A stretch of 64,000 bases of DNA from Bacillota bacterium (GTDB taxonomy: Bacteria > Bacillota > UBA4882 > UBA8346). The notes below the pieces were generated by a model. It was given only the letters and a program-made list of their open reading frames with translations, did not search any database and was not told where the DNA came from. The stretch lies in contig JAEZFP010000010.1 in NCBI GenBank assembly GCA_023417475.1, forward strand, positions 14,778-78,777. The letters run 5' to 3'. The position numbers and the translations under genes were made by a program. Every line of letters begins with the position of its first letter. Position 1 is the stretch's first letter. Below, one piece after another: positions 32,993 through 42,687 of this stretch.

Positions 32993-34486
32993 TCAACGGA
33001 CCCCCAAAACTACCTTCACCTTCAGGTTCGTGCCTTTTGGCAATTCAATCGATCCGTCGTTGCGCTGAAACCGGGTCCAGGCTTTGCCATTCACCGTTAC
33101 GCTTTGAATTTTGACAGCCGGATCTTCGACGAGGGTCACGAAATGCCGGGTCCCGTCAGTTGCGGCCGAAAGGCGAAAATAAAGTTCCACCGGTTCTTTG
33201 CGGATATAAAGTTGGGTATACAAATAATTCATCAGGGCGTGCTCCATGGAATGATAGGCTGATTTATAGAGATCCGCTTTGAGTGAGTTCGGAGCGAATT
33301 GGCCGGTTTGGGAAAGATAGGCGTAGACCTCGCCATACTTGCGGTCTACAAAGTAACGGTCCCAAAAGGCGGCGTTCTGCCGGAAATTTTCCAGATAACG
33401 CCGGTCGGGGCGGAGGTGATAAAGGTTTAGCATGAGAAAGTCGCCTTCAGTCTGGGTCCACCAACATTTGGCTTTCTCATTGTTGGTTTGGGCCGGTTGG
33501 TAAACGCTTTTTTGCAGATACCAACCGTGATTGAGCGGATCCCAGCCGGTATTGAGCATTTGGTCGGCGATTTTCCGGGCATAGATCAGGTATTGCGAAT
33601 CTTTCGTCCCGTAACCGAGCAAATGATGCAACCGTACTAAAACCCAAGCGGTTTTCAGATTATGGCCGATATCGATTTGGTCTTTTCCCTGATAGCTATC
33701 GAGATACTGCCATTGCCGGGTGAAACGTTCCCGAACGTAACCGGTTTTTGGGTCATACATCCGCTTGACGATCACATCGCCGATGTTTTTGAGGTCTTGG
33801 AGCAGTTCCGGTTGGCGGGTGGCCAAATAATAATAGATCAGGTAGGCGGTGGCCGTGTCGACTTGAGAGTTGAATGATTTTTCAGTCTCGGCAACCTGCC
33901 AGTCCTGGTTGACCATGGCGTAATACCCTTGATACTCCTTGTCCCAAGCTTTTGTTTGGAGTAATCGGTGGCAACGTTGGACCAGATCGCGGGCCGCCGG
34001 ATCACCGGTCGCATAATAGTAGATAATCGGCCCTAAATTGCCGTAGGTTTGATCAAAGAGATCTTTGGTCGGGACGGTTGAGCGGCGCTCCCCATCAAGC
34101 TCGGTAAACCAGCCGCCATACTGGGAGTCCCAACCGGATTGTTTCAGAAACTCCATCCCGTGGCCGGCGAGTTCAAGATAGCGGTCTTCCCCGCTTAATA
34201 AGTAAGCGGCCGAATACCCATAGACTAAACGGGAGATCATCCGGGGATATTTCAATTGCTTGGAACCGACTGTCCCATTGATTTTGACATCGGTAAAATA
34301 CCCGCCGCCGTTTTGATCCACCGTTCGGGCCCAAAACGGTATCAGATCACGCAAGGCTTGCTGGCGCCAATAGGCTCCGGTGAGCAATTTAGCGCCCGCA
34401 TTTGATTCCGCCGTTACCGGCATGACTCCCAGAACGACCACGCTTAGAACGATCCCAATCAGTCCACGAAATAACGATTGCCTCAT
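32993..34486 (-). CDS. secreted AGE-family epimerase/isomerase-like protein
   Basis: About 497 residues. Residues 1-27 are a signal peptide (hydrophobic core then VTAES). The (alpha/alpha)6 barrel has SRLVYGYSAAYLL, DIGHNLKTAWVLVR (the His and aromatic block of the AGE/cellobiose 2-epimerase family) and WWTQTEGDFLMLNLY. A ~100-residue beta-rich domain is added at the C-terminus. Family members epimerise N-acylglucosamine or beta-mannosides in the cytoplasm, so export is unusual. AAAGGAGC places the start at ATG 34486; the longer frame is not supported. It shares its upstream region with a divergent lyase-like gene. Confidence 0.75.
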   Translation of the reverse strand: MRQSLFRGLIGIVLSVVVLGVMPVTAESNAGAKLLTGAYWRQQALRDLIPFWARTVDQNGGGYFTDVKINGTVGSKQLKYPRMISRLVYGYSAAYLLSGEDRYLELAGHGMEFLKQSGWDSQYGGWFTELDGERRSTVPTKDLFDQTYGNLGPIIYYYATGDPAARDLVQRCHRLLQTKAWDKEYQGYYAMVNQDWQVAETEKSFNSQVDTATAYLIYYYLATRQPELLQDLKNIGDVIVKRMYDPKTGYVRERFTRQWQYLDSYQGKDQIDIGHNLKTAWVLVRLHHLLGYGTKDSQYLIYARKIADQMLNTGWDPLNHGWYLQKSVYQPAQTNNEKAKCWWTQTEGDFLMLNLYHLRPDRRYLENFRQNAAFWDRYFVDRKYGEVYAYLSQTGQFAPNSLKADLYKSAYHSMEHALMNYLYTQLYIRKEPVELYFRLSAATDGTRHFVTLVEDPAVKIQSVTVNGKAWTRFQRNDGSIELPKGTNLKVKVVLGVR

Positions 34487-34649
34487 ATCGATATAGCTCC
34501 TTTCAACGCGATTGTCGAATTGATCATATTCCAGAATCGGGGAATTGCCTAGGCGGAAAAAATGTCGGCAAAATCGAAGCGGCGATTGGCGCCACTTCGA
34601 ACAAATTATACCGCGCGCACGTTTGTTTATTGAGCGGATTGCAAATTGC

Positions 34650-34678
34650 TTGAGATAAGCTTCACGACCCAATATCGT
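34650..34678 (+). promoter_or_regulatory. promoter of the heparinase-like gene
   Basis: TTGAGA (34650-34655), 17 bp, TATCGT (34673-34678). On the other strand TATAAT at 34605-34610 is the likely -10 for the epimerase gene, without a clear -35. Confidence 0.35.
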
Positions 34679-34704
34679 ATTAATCGAGTGAGGTGGAGAT
34701 CATC

Positions 34705-36663
34705 GTGATCCATTTTATCAAATCGACGCGTTGGGCTAGACTGACAAGCTGGAGCATTGGTTTGGCGTTCCTGATCATCATCAATGGCAACGGCTGGGCT
34801 GAACAATCGCCGCCGGTTGCGGCGACTCCGTCGGCGCAAGAGATCTTGCAGACGTTGACTGCCCATGTTCCGTTGCGGCAACACCCGCGTTTATTGGCGA
34901 GTGCGGCTGATTTTGAACGCGCCCGGCGGTTGATTGCCACGGACCCCTTTGCCAAGGCGGTTTTTGCCAAAGTCCGGTCGCAAGCCGACCAAACCTTAAA
35001 AGAAGCTCCGGTTCGTTATGAACTGTCCGATGGGGTGCGGCTGTTGAGTATCAGCCGCAAAGCGTTATCCCGCGTCATCAATCTGGCGTTTACCTATCAA
35101 ATGACCAAGGATGACCGTTATGGCGAGCGGGCCTGGCAAGAGTTGGCGACCATTAGTGACCCGAGTCGCTTCGCCGATTGGCATCCCGTTCATTATTTGG
35201 ATGTGGCGGAACTGACCGCCGCAGCGGCGATCGGCTTCGATTGGCTCTATGATTATCTCCACGCCGACCAGCGGAAACGGATCGCCGACGCCATTGACCG
35301 CAATGCGTTTGATACGGTTCTTCCCTTGTATCGCGAGCGCAAAGGTTGGACTCAGGCCCGGCATAACTGGAACGCAGTCTGCAACGGCGGGGTGGGCCTG
35401 GGAGCGCTGGCGCTGGCCGATGAACGGACTGATTTAACGCGAAAAGCGGGCGCCGTTCTTGAAGGCGGTCTGCGATCCTTGCCGACGATGTTGCGGGAGT
35501 TTGGACCGGACGGGGGTTGGGGTGAGGGGGTCGGCTATTGGGACTACGCTAACCGTTATCTCGCCTATTACCTCGCTTCGCTCGATATTTGTCTGGGGAC
35601 GGATTATGGCCTGACCGCCTATCCCGGTTTTGCCAAAACCGGTTATTTTCCGATCGCCATGACCGGCTCCAACGGAATCTTTAATTTCGCCGATGCCGGC
35701 AAAGGGCGGGTTGTAAGAACCCCGACCTTCTTTTGGCTGGCCGCCAAATTCGCACAGCCGGATTTTGCGGCCTATGCCCGCAAGTTCCCTTCCAACACGG
35801 CCTTAGATATCCTCTGGTACCGACCAACACCGCTTCAACCCGGGATGATCAAGCCGGACCACTATTTTAGCGGAGTCGAAGCGGTGGGATTCCACTCGGC
35901 TATCACGGAAAGCAATGATTTGTTTGTCGGTTTTAAAGCCGGCGCCAATCAGTACAACCATTGCGATCTCGATATCGGAACCTTTGTCATCGATGCGTTC
36001 GGAAAACGCTGGGCGGATGATCTGGGTCCCGATAATTATAATTTACCGGGCTATTTCAGCAGTAAAGCCAATGGTCAACGTTGGACCTATTATCGTAAGC
36101 GGGCGGAGAGTCACAACACCTTGCTGATTAATCCGGGGAGCGGCCCGGATCAGGAAGTGGGAGCCCACGCGAAAATTGTCGAGTTTGACTCCAATGGGGA
36201 ACGGGCGTACGCCATTGCCGATCTGACCCCGGCGTATCGCCGGCAAGCGCTGAGTGTCCGGCGTGGCGTGGCGCTTTTTAAACGGAGTTCGCAGATTATG
36301 ATCGAAGATGAGCTCACTTTGGGGAAACCGGGGGAGGTATGGTGGCTGATGCACACCGGCGCCCGGATCGAACTTGCCCCGTCTGGTTCCGAAGCGGTTT
36401 TGAGCCAAGGCGGCGACCGGATGTTCGTAAAAGTTCTGGCGCCGGCCAACGCCCGGTTGCAAGTTTTACCCGCGGCGCCCCTGCCGACATCGCCCAATCC
36501 GCCGGGACAAGCGCATCAACAATCCAATAACTATCAGACACTGGCATTGCACCGTTCAGGCGAATTGCGGACGACGATCACGGTTGTTATTAGTCCGGCG
36601 CCGGCACCCGATCTTACCGCCAAAAGCTCGCCGCTTAATAGCTGGGGTGCGAAGTTCGAGTGA
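34705..36663 (+). CDS. secreted heparinase II/III-family protein
   Basis: About 652 residues. A signal peptide covers the first ~30 residues. An (alpha/alpha)6 toroid follows (LLSISRKALSRVINLAFTY, TQARHNWNAVCNGGVG, FGPDGGWGEGVGYWDYANRYL) and then a beta-sandwich typical of heparinase II/III lyases (GANQYNHCDLDIGTFVIDAFGKRWADDLG, AESHNTLLINPG). The Asn-His-Asn block and Tyr-rich segments fit beta-elimination of uronate polysaccharides. The substrate (GAG, alginate or pectin) is unknown. GGTGGAG precedes GTG 34705. With the divergent epimerase and the GH105 enzyme elsewhere it suggests acidic-glycan use. Confidence 0.85.
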   Translation: MIHFIKSTRWARLTSWSIGLAFLIIINGNGWAEQSPPVAATPSAQEILQTLTAHVPLRQHPRLLASAADFERARRLIATDPFAKAVFAKVRSQADQTLKEAPVRYELSDGVRLLSISRKALSRVINLAFTYQMTKDDRYGERAWQELATISDPSRFADWHPVHYLDVAELTAAAAIGFDWLYDYLHADQRKRIADAIDRNAFDTVLPLYRERKGWTQARHNWNAVCNGGVGLGALALADERTDLTRKAGAVLEGGLRSLPTMLREFGPDGGWGEGVGYWDYANRYLAYYLASLDICLGTDYGLTAYPGFAKTGYFPIAMTGSNGIFNFADAGKGRVVRTPTFFWLAAKFAQPDFAAYARKFPSNTALDILWYRPTPLQPGMIKPDHYFSGVEAVGFHSAITESNDLFVGFKAGANQYNHCDLDIGTFVIDAFGKRWADDLGPDNYNLPGYFSSKANGQRWTYYRKRAESHNTLLINPGSGPDQEVGAHAKIVEFDSNGERAYAIADLTPAYRRQALSVRRGVALFKRSSQIMIEDELTLGKPGEVWWLMHTGARIELAPSGSEAVLSQGGDRMFVKVLAPANARLQVLPAAPLPTSPNPPGQAHQQSNNYQTLALHRSGELRTTITVVISPAPAPDLTAKSSPLNSWGAKFE

Positions 36664-37165
36664 TGGAAGGACCGATTTAGGAAACAATTTTTATTGTAAG
36701 ATGGTCTTTTCGAAATCAGGGTTTTATTTTATAATGAATGAAAGGAATGAAACCACACCGTCCGGTTGGTATTCCAGACATATCGTCCGTCCCGGAGCCA
36801 ATGAACTTCCACCGGTCGAATTTGGAACGCAAAAGCCGTAACAACAAGCCAGATCTGGTCCCGCCACAACGTAAAGGAAAACAAACAAGTCAACGGGAGT
36901 TAAAACGGTGCGGGCCAAGGGAAAACACCGAGGTCACCAAGGAAGAACACCCGTGTTAACTAGGGGTGTTCTTTTTTATCGTAAAAGAGATTCCTTCGTG
37001 AGGAATGGAGATGTTTGGAGCGGAAGTCACTGCCGACCGATTGGCAAATGGTTGCTGATTGTAAAGAATTGGCTAATTCTGCCGACTGTTATTTTGTAAC
37101 ATAATGTCATCCTTGGATACCGCTTGCTACGCCGATTGGTTGTATCTCATCGATTAGGAGCTATC
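36664..37165. other. intergenic region with possible small transcript
   Basis: 502 bases. A hairpin at 36665-36712 (AAGGACC / GGTCTTT, inner ACAAT / ATTGT) may terminate the lyase gene. TATAAT at 36730-36735 could start a transcript of ~240 bases that would end at the strong hairpin 36943-36978. The short frames inside are overlapping and lack well-spaced RBS. Beyond 36980 nothing was recognised. Confidence 0.4.
36943..36978 (+). terminator. intrinsic terminator without an assigned gene
   Basis: AAGAACACCC and GGGTGTTCTT arms around GTGTTAACTA, then TTTTTT. No convincing CDS ends here. Confidence 0.75.
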
Positions 37166-39715
37166 ATGTCATTACGCCAAAAGATTATCTTCATCTTCGG
37201 TCTGACTTTTTTGGGATTGATCGTGTTGGCTATCTTGGGTATGCAAAGTTACCTGCTTGACAAAATCGCCGATTTTGAAAAGCATGACGTTTACACCAAT
37301 ACCGAGCGGATTGTTCATACCCTAAACAACGAGATCGAGCAGCTTGACAGTCTCTTAAATGACTGGGCCAACTGGGATGACACCTATAACTACATTGGCG
37401 ACCGCAACGCTCATTACATAGCAAGTAATCTTACCGACACCACCTATCAGCAGCTAAAGATTAGTTTGGTGCTCTACCTCAATAACGCGGGTCAAATCGT
37501 CTACGAACGCAGTTTTGACGCCCGGGTCGGGCGGCAACAACCCGTTTCGGCGCAACTCCGGCAGTTGATCCTGGCAAAGCAATTATTAGCCCAGGCTAAG
37601 TCGGCAAAAAACGGGATTCAAGGACTGCTGAACTCGCGGCACGGACTGATGCTCATCGGCTATCATCCCATTATGACCAGCAACGCCAAAGGGCCCACCC
37701 GTGGAATATTGATTATGGGACGTTATTTGGATGCCGTTCAAATTAAGGAGCTTTCAAAACAGACCAACTTGCCGATCGAATTGGTGCCCTATCCGAAATA
37801 CCGCCAATGGTTGAATACATATCAGCTCCGTAATCCGGGAGCGGCAAAACGCGAATCAATCGTGGTTCATCCTCGAAGCGAAACGGTTATCGAAGGTTAC
37901 GCCGTATTAAAAAATCTATTCGGACAACCGGTGGCGGCGATTCGGACGGAGATGCCCCGGACCCTTTACCGCCAAGGGAAAACCAGCATCTGCTATTTTT
38001 CAGTAGTGCTCTGCGTTACCGGGATATTTTTAACTTGCCTGATGGTTGTGTTCTTGCAACGTTCCGTCTTAGGGCGTTTGGATTTTTTTTACGAACGGAT
38101 TCATCAGATTACGGCGAGCAGCGATCTGTCGATCAGGATTCCGGTCGTGGAAGATGACGAGATTGCTCAGTACGCCAAGGTGTTTAATTCGATGATGAAC
38201 AGTTTGGAGGACTCCCGGGCGGAACTGGAACAGAGCAAAGAGGAGTTAGCGACATTAAACCGGACCTTAACCGATGTCATTGAATTTTTGCCGGATCCGA
38301 CCTTCATCATTGACCAAACCGGCAACGTTGTTTCCTGGAATCGGGCAATGGAAGAATTGACCGGGGTGAATAAGCTGAAAGTGATCGGAAAAGGGAACGA
38401 GGCTTACGCCGTTCCTTTTTGGGGCGAAGTCCGGCCGCTTTTGATCAACATGGTCTACGCCGATTGGGATACGATCCAGATTTACTACGATAATGTGGTG
38501 AAAACCGGAACAACGCTCCGCGCCGAAGTTTTTGTGACGGCGTTGGCCAATGGACAAGGCGCTTATTTGCTGGTAAACGCTTCACCGCTGACTGATCAAA
38601 ATGGCCGGCCGATTGGCGCGATCGAGACGATTCACGATATCAGCAACCGGAAAAAAGCCGAGGAGCAACTTCGTTACCTTGGCTGGCACGACCGGCTGAC
38701 CGGCTTGTACAACCGGACCTATTTTGATATGGAACTCAGCCGGTATGAACATGGCGAGTACAGTTGTTTGGGTTTGGTCATCTGCGATGTGGACGGGTTA
38801 AAACCGATTAATGACTCCCGCGGGCACGCTGTGGGCGATAAATTATTGCAGGTGGCGGCCGGGGTCTTGAACGAAGCGACCCGGGCGACCCAAACGGTTG
38901 CCCGCATCGGCGGCGATGAGTTTGCGATTTTGATTCCGGACGCCACCCCGGAGGAACCGGAGCGGGTTTGCGAGCGAATCACCCGCCTTAGCGAACGCTA
39001 TAATGAAGGGGCATCCGAGTTCAAACTGAGTATCTCGGTAGGTTGGGCGATTGCCGAAGGGCCAAAGACAATCAAAGAAGTGTTGGATGAAGCGGATAAT
39101 AACATGTACCGTGAAAAGCTCCATCGCAGTCAAAGTTTTCATAACAGCGTGATTCAGATTTTAATTAAAACATTGGCCGCTCGGGATTATATAACGGAAG
39201 GACATTCCGAGCGGATGAAAAAACTCGTTGCGACGCTCGGCGAGAAACTGGGCATGCCCGGACAAAAAGTAAACGACTTAAAATTGTTGGCGGAGATTCA
39301 CGACATCGGGAAAATCGGCATCTCCGACACAATTCTTTTCAAACCGGGATATTTGGATGAAGCGGAGCGGAACGAAATTCAGCGGCATTCCCAGATCGGC
39401 TATATTATCGCCCAATCGGCCCAAGAATTGTTTTATATTTCCGATTGGATCCTGAAACACCATGAATGGTGGGACGGCAGCGGTTATCCCTTAGGACTTA
39501 AGGGAGATTCGATTCCGCTGGAATGCCGGATTATCGCTATTGCCGACGCTTATGACGCAATGACCAACGACCGCCCGTACCGTAAGGCTTTATCAAAAGC
39601 AGCGGCCGTTATTGAGCTTCGCAAGGGCGCCGGAACTCAATTTGATCCCGCGTTGGTCGAGCTATTTATCGAACTGGTTTTAAACGCTTTCAAACCCGGC
39701 GAATATCTTGAATGA
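37166..39715 (+). CDS. membrane sensor with CHASE4-HAMP-PAS-GGDEF-HD-GYP domains
   Basis: About 849 residues. A membrane span near residues 8-28, an outer sensor with the CHASE4-like WANWDDTYNYI, a second span near 280-300, HAMP, PAS (SWNRAMEELTGV), GGDEF (IGGDEF near residue 580, intact) and HD-GYP (HDIGKIGI near 711, HHEWWDGSGYP). It could both make and degrade cyclic di-GMP. The product-inhibition RxxD site before GGDEF reads RATQ, so feedback inhibition is probably lost. TAGGAG places the start at ATG 37166. No operon partners. Confidence 0.9.
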   Translation: MSLRQKIIFIFGLTFLGLIVLAILGMQSYLLDKIADFEKHDVYTNTERIVHTLNNEIEQLDSLLNDWANWDDTYNYIGDRNAHYIASNLTDTTYQQLKISLVLYLNNAGQIVYERSFDARVGRQQPVSAQLRQLILAKQLLAQAKSAKNGIQGLLNSRHGLMLIGYHPIMTSNAKGPTRGILIMGRYLDAVQIKELSKQTNLPIELVPYPKYRQWLNTYQLRNPGAAKRESIVVHPRSETVIEGYAVLKNLFGQPVAAIRTEMPRTLYRQGKTSICYFSVVLCVTGIFLTCLMVVFLQRSVLGRLDFFYERIHQITASSDLSIRIPVVEDDEIAQYAKVFNSMMNSLEDSRAELEQSKEELATLNRTLTDVIEFLPDPTFIIDQTGNVVSWNRAMEELTGVNKLKVIGKGNEAYAVPFWGEVRPLLINMVYADWDTIQIYYDNVVKTGTTLRAEVFVTALANGQGAYLLVNASPLTDQNGRPIGAIETIHDISNRKKAEEQLRYLGWHDRLTGLYNRTYFDMELSRYEHGEYSCLGLVICDVDGLKPINDSRGHAVGDKLLQVAAGVLNEATRATQTVARIGGDEFAILIPDATPEEPERVCERITRLSERYNEGASEFKLSISVGWAIAEGPKTIKEVLDEADNNMYREKLHRSQSFHNSVIQILIKTLAARDYITEGHSERMKKLVATLGEKLGMPGQKVNDLKLLAEIHDIGKIGISDTILFKPGYLDEAERNEIQRHSQIGYIIAQSAQELFYISDWILKHHEWWDGSGYPLGLKGDSIPLECRIIAIADAYDAMTNDRPYRKALSKAAAVIELRKGAGTQFDPALVELFIELVLNAFKPGEYLE

Positions 39716-39748
39716 TCCGTAAAGCGTTGAGCAATCGCCATGTTAAGA

Positions 39749-39783
39749 GAGGTTACCATCTTCGATGAGGCCTCTTTTTAATT
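39749..39783 (+). terminator. terminator of the GGDEF/HD-GYP gene
   Basis: AGAGG / CCTCT outer arms, CATC / GATG inner arms, TTTTT. Confidence 0.6.
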
Positions 39784-39904
39784 TAACTGCTGACAAGGAT
39801 AGCGAACCAAGCATTGTAAAATTAACTAATTTAGAGTTGACGAGCTTCATTGAGATATGGGATGATAGATTGCAGAAATTACACTAAATCGATCAGGATC
39901 ACAG

Positions 39905-40981
39905 ATGGCGTCGATGAATAAGCGAATTCAACCTGACAACATGAATATTCCGGGCTCCTTATTTATTGGAGACCGTTTACTGGAATGGTATCGTCAGAAC
40001 GCCCGGGATTTGCCTTGGCGTAAGACGAAAGATCCTTATGCGATTTGGGTCTCGGAAGTGATGTTGCAACAGACGCGGGTTGAAACGGTGATCCCGTATT
40101 ATCAGCGTTTTTTAGCGCGATTTCCCACGTTGAAGTCATTGGCCGAAGCCCCGGAACAGCAGGTTTTAAAAGCTTGGGAAGGGTTGGGGTATTACCGCCG
40201 GGTACGTTTGCTGCAACAAGGGGCGCAAGCAGTGCTGAATAAGTTCGCGGGCGAGTTGCCCGCCGCTCCAGAACTTCTCGCCGGGTTGCCGGGGGTCGGG
40301 AGTTACATGTCAGGGGCTTTGGCCAGTATTGCGTTTCACCTTCCGGTTCCGGCGGTGGACGGTAATGTCATTCGGGTAGTCACCAGAATTTTGGCTTGGG
40401 ATCAAGTGGCGGATAGCGCACGGTCGCGGCGGATAATTACCGAATGGGTTCAGGGACAGTTTCCGGACAATGCAGCCGGCGATTTTACGCAAAGTTTGAT
40501 GGAGTTGGGCGCGTTAATTTGTTTGCCGCGTAACCCGCGTTGTCAGGAGTGCCCGGTCCATTGTGATTGTCAGGCTAATGGTCGGGGAAACCCGGAACGG
40601 TTTCCGATCAAAAAAGAAGCGCCGAATATTCCGGCTGAGCGCCGGATTGTTTTACGGATCAATTGCAACGGCCGCCGTCTCTTGGTGCAACGGCCTTCCA
40701 CCGGTTTGCTGGCGGGTTTTTGGGAGTATCCCAATCTTCTGTCCGCTCCGGACGATGTGGGAGAAGCGGTGGCGAGCGCTTGGACTGAACGGAATCTGGG
40801 ACAAGCTTTGCCGTTTACGTTTTGTAAAAAAACCAGTCAAGTATTTACCCACCGTCGCTGGGATATCGAGATTTGGGAAGCCGACTGGTTATTCGCGGAA
40901 GTACCAAACTGTCCGGACAATGGTGTTTGGGTAAGTCATCCAGAGGAACAATTGTTGCCAAGAGTAGCGTTTTTACGCTAA
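39905..40981 (+). CDS. mutY: A/G-specific adenine glycosylase
   Basis: 358 residues. It removes adenine paired with 8-oxoguanine. Catalytic Glu51 lies in VSEVMLQQT and Asp152 in PAVDGNVIRV; the HhH motif is LLAGLPGVGSYMSGALA. The [4Fe-4S] ligands CLPRNPRCQECPVHCDC fit C-X6-C-X2-C-X5-C. The C-terminal ~115 residues form the NUDIX-like 8-oxoG recognition domain. ATG 39905 and 39914 are both possible; neither RBS is strong. Confidence 0.95.
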   Translation: MASMNKRIQPDNMNIPGSLFIGDRLLEWYRQNARDLPWRKTKDPYAIWVSEVMLQQTRVETVIPYYQRFLARFPTLKSLAEAPEQQVLKAWEGLGYYRRVRLLQQGAQAVLNKFAGELPAAPELLAGLPGVGSYMSGALASIAFHLPVPAVDGNVIRVVTRILAWDQVADSARSRRIITEWVQGQFPDNAAGDFTQSLMELGALICLPRNPRCQECPVHCDCQANGRGNPERFPIKKEAPNIPAERRIVLRINCNGRRLLVQRPSTGLLAGFWEYPNLLSAPDDVGEAVASAWTERNLGQALPFTFCKKTSQVFTHRRWDIEIWEADWLFAEVPNCPDNGVWVSHPEEQLLPRVAFLR

Positions 40982-41142
40982 TGAGAAATCTGGTGCGGAT
41001 TTTTGGATTATCGCTTAATAAAATCGCGAGAATTGACGATGTTTTGGAAGTGTGATCATTTTTTCAGGCAGAGATGGTTTGGCTCTTTTGTTCGTGATGT
41101 AGAATAATAACCGAAGCAAGTATCTTAACTTGGGAGAATTGA

Positions 41143-42201
41143 ATGCATTTAGTACCAATCAACAATGCAAAACCAGGAATGATGTTGGGAAAGACAATTT
41201 TCCGCGAGGATGACGGTAAAATTCTCCTGGTCAAAAATACAATTTTAAAAAATGAATATATCCATAAAATTAAGAACTTAGGTTACGAGTATATCTATAT
41301 CCGGGATCCGCTGGCGTTTGAAGAAGACGACGAATTAATCCCCCCCATTAAAGACGAGACAAAAGTTAAGGCAATTCAGGTTTTGAAGTCGACGGTCCAG
41401 CAGATCGCCAAAAAAGAAGAGATGAATATCCGGCGGGTTAAAAACGTTATTGTGGAAGTGGTTGACCAAATTCTCAGTGACCGGCAGGTTATTTATAATT
41501 TGTCCGATCTCAATCAGCATGACAACTATACCTATTTTCACTCGGTTAATGTTACGGTTTTATCATTGTTAATCGGTTCCGAACTGGGAATTTCCCGGGG
41601 GGATCTTGAGATATTGGGCATGGGGGCAATGATGCACGATATCGGAAAGACATTAATTGCTCCGGAGCTTTTAAACAAACCGGAACGATTGGATTCAAGG
41701 GAGTTTGAAAGTATGAAAGAGCATGCCCGAAATGGTTTTGAACTCCTTAAAGATAAGTTGCCCAGCTTTGTGCCGGCCCATATCGCGCTCCAACATCACG
41801 AACGGGAGGACGGTAGCGGTTATCCCCGGGGGGCGACCGGGAAAAACATCCATCGTTTTTCAAAAATTGTGGCGGTGGCAGACGTGTTCGACGCCATTAC
41901 CACCAATCGGAGTTACCAAAAAGCCCGTTCGCCGTTTGAGGCAATCCGACAGCTTACCGAGGAGATTGAGGTCAAATTTGAACGTAATATCGTTGGGGCT
42001 TTATCGAAAGTGATCGCGCCGTTTCCGGTGGGGAGCACGCTGCGATTTAAAGACGGATTTAACGGGGTTGTCACTTTCGTTTCCCGAACCAAATGTCTGG
42101 TCAATTTATTAGATGGCCCGTTTAAAGGCGATAAGGTGGATCTTTATCGAACGACCGAATTGCAAGTGCTTGAGGTTGTCAAATTATTTTCCGAAGCGTA
42201 A
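41143..42201 (+). CDS. HD-GYP domain protein (putative c-di-GMP phosphodiesterase)
   Basis: 352 residues without membrane spans. The N-terminal ~70 residues resemble the small domain found before many HD-GYP modules (MHLVPINNAKPGMMLGKTI). The HD-GYP domain has HSVNVTVLSLLIG, MMHDIGKTLIAPELLNKP and HHEREDGSGYPRG, all metal ligands intact. A ~50-residue beta-rich tail follows. It should hydrolyse cyclic di-GMP, opposing the GGDEF protein 2 kb upstream. TGGGAG precedes the ATG. Confidence 0.9.
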   Translation: MHLVPINNAKPGMMLGKTIFREDDGKILLVKNTILKNEYIHKIKNLGYEYIYIRDPLAFEEDDELIPPIKDETKVKAIQVLKSTVQQIAKKEEMNIRRVKNVIVEVVDQILSDRQVIYNLSDLNQHDNYTYFHSVNVTVLSLLIGSELGISRGDLEILGMGAMMHDIGKTLIAPELLNKPERLDSREFESMKEHARNGFELLKDKLPSFVPAHIALQHHEREDGSGYPRGATGKNIHRFSKIVAVADVFDAITTNRSYQKARSPFEAIRQLTEEIEVKFERNIVGALSKVIAPFPVGSTLRFKDGFNGVVTFVSRTKCLVNLLDGPFKGDKVDLYRTTELQVLEVVKLFSEA

Positions 42202-42202
42202 T

Positions 42203-42231
42203 GAAAACTCCTGTTTCCAGGAGTTTTTGTA
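42203..42231. terminator. convergent terminator
   Basis: AAAACTCCTG / CAGGAGTTTT stem with a TTTC loop, A-run on one side and T-run on the other. Confidence 0.8.
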
Positions 42232-42239
42232 TTAGGGCG

Positions 42240-42497
42240 TTATTCGAAACGTTCCGACAGAATTCGGTTGATCTCCACGGGACTGAGCCCGCTGGCATTA
42301 ATCACTGGAGCTTCGGTTTGGATTTCGTGCATGCTGAGAAAATTTTGGTCGATTCCGGTGGTGACTATCGCGTCAATATTTTGCCACTGCCCTTGGTCTT
42401 TAACGTTATGTTGAAACTCGAAGACATCATACCCTTGATTTTCAAGATATTCGCTGACATTTGAAAGCTCGGATTCGACTGCGATCCGTTTTTTCAC
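42240..42497 (-). CDS. YkuS-like (UPF0180) small protein
   Basis: 85 residues. KKRIAVESELSNVSEYLENQGYDV, IDAIVTTGIDQNFLSMHE and APVINASGLSPVEI match the YkuS/UPF0180 family, small cytoplasmic proteins of Bacillota of unknown function. The open frame begins at 42566, but GGGAGGTGA lies five bases before GTG 42497, which gives the family's length. Confidence 0.8.
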   Translation of the reverse strand: MKKRIAVESELSNVSEYLENQGYDVFEFQHNVKDQGQWQNIDAIVTTGIDQNFLSMHEIQTEAPVINASGLSPVEINRILSERFE

Positions 42498-42574
42498 TCT
42501 GTTCACCTCCCGCACTAGTTTACCCAACTCCGGACGGAACTGCTTGGTATTGTTCGCCAACCCCATGGGTCAAA

Positions 42575-42583
42575 TGGTATAAT
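42575..42583 (+). promoter_or_regulatory. extended -10 promoter of the OsmC-like gene
   Basis: TGG followed by TATAAT (42578-42583); no matching -35 at 17 bp. About 100 bases before the OsmC start. Confidence 0.5.
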
Positions 42584-42687
42584 AGATCGATGTCGACTGA
42601 TTAAGTGCTGATCACCGGTTATCGCGAGACGTTTACTTCAATATAAACAGGACCAAATGGCAAAATTAGTGATGGGAGGAGTATTTA

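Noticed and set aside
36738..37099. Short overlapping frames between the lyase and GGDEF genes
   Set aside because: None has a well-spaced RBS, they run through a strong terminator, and their composition is not protein-like. A small spore protein was considered but no family motif is visible.
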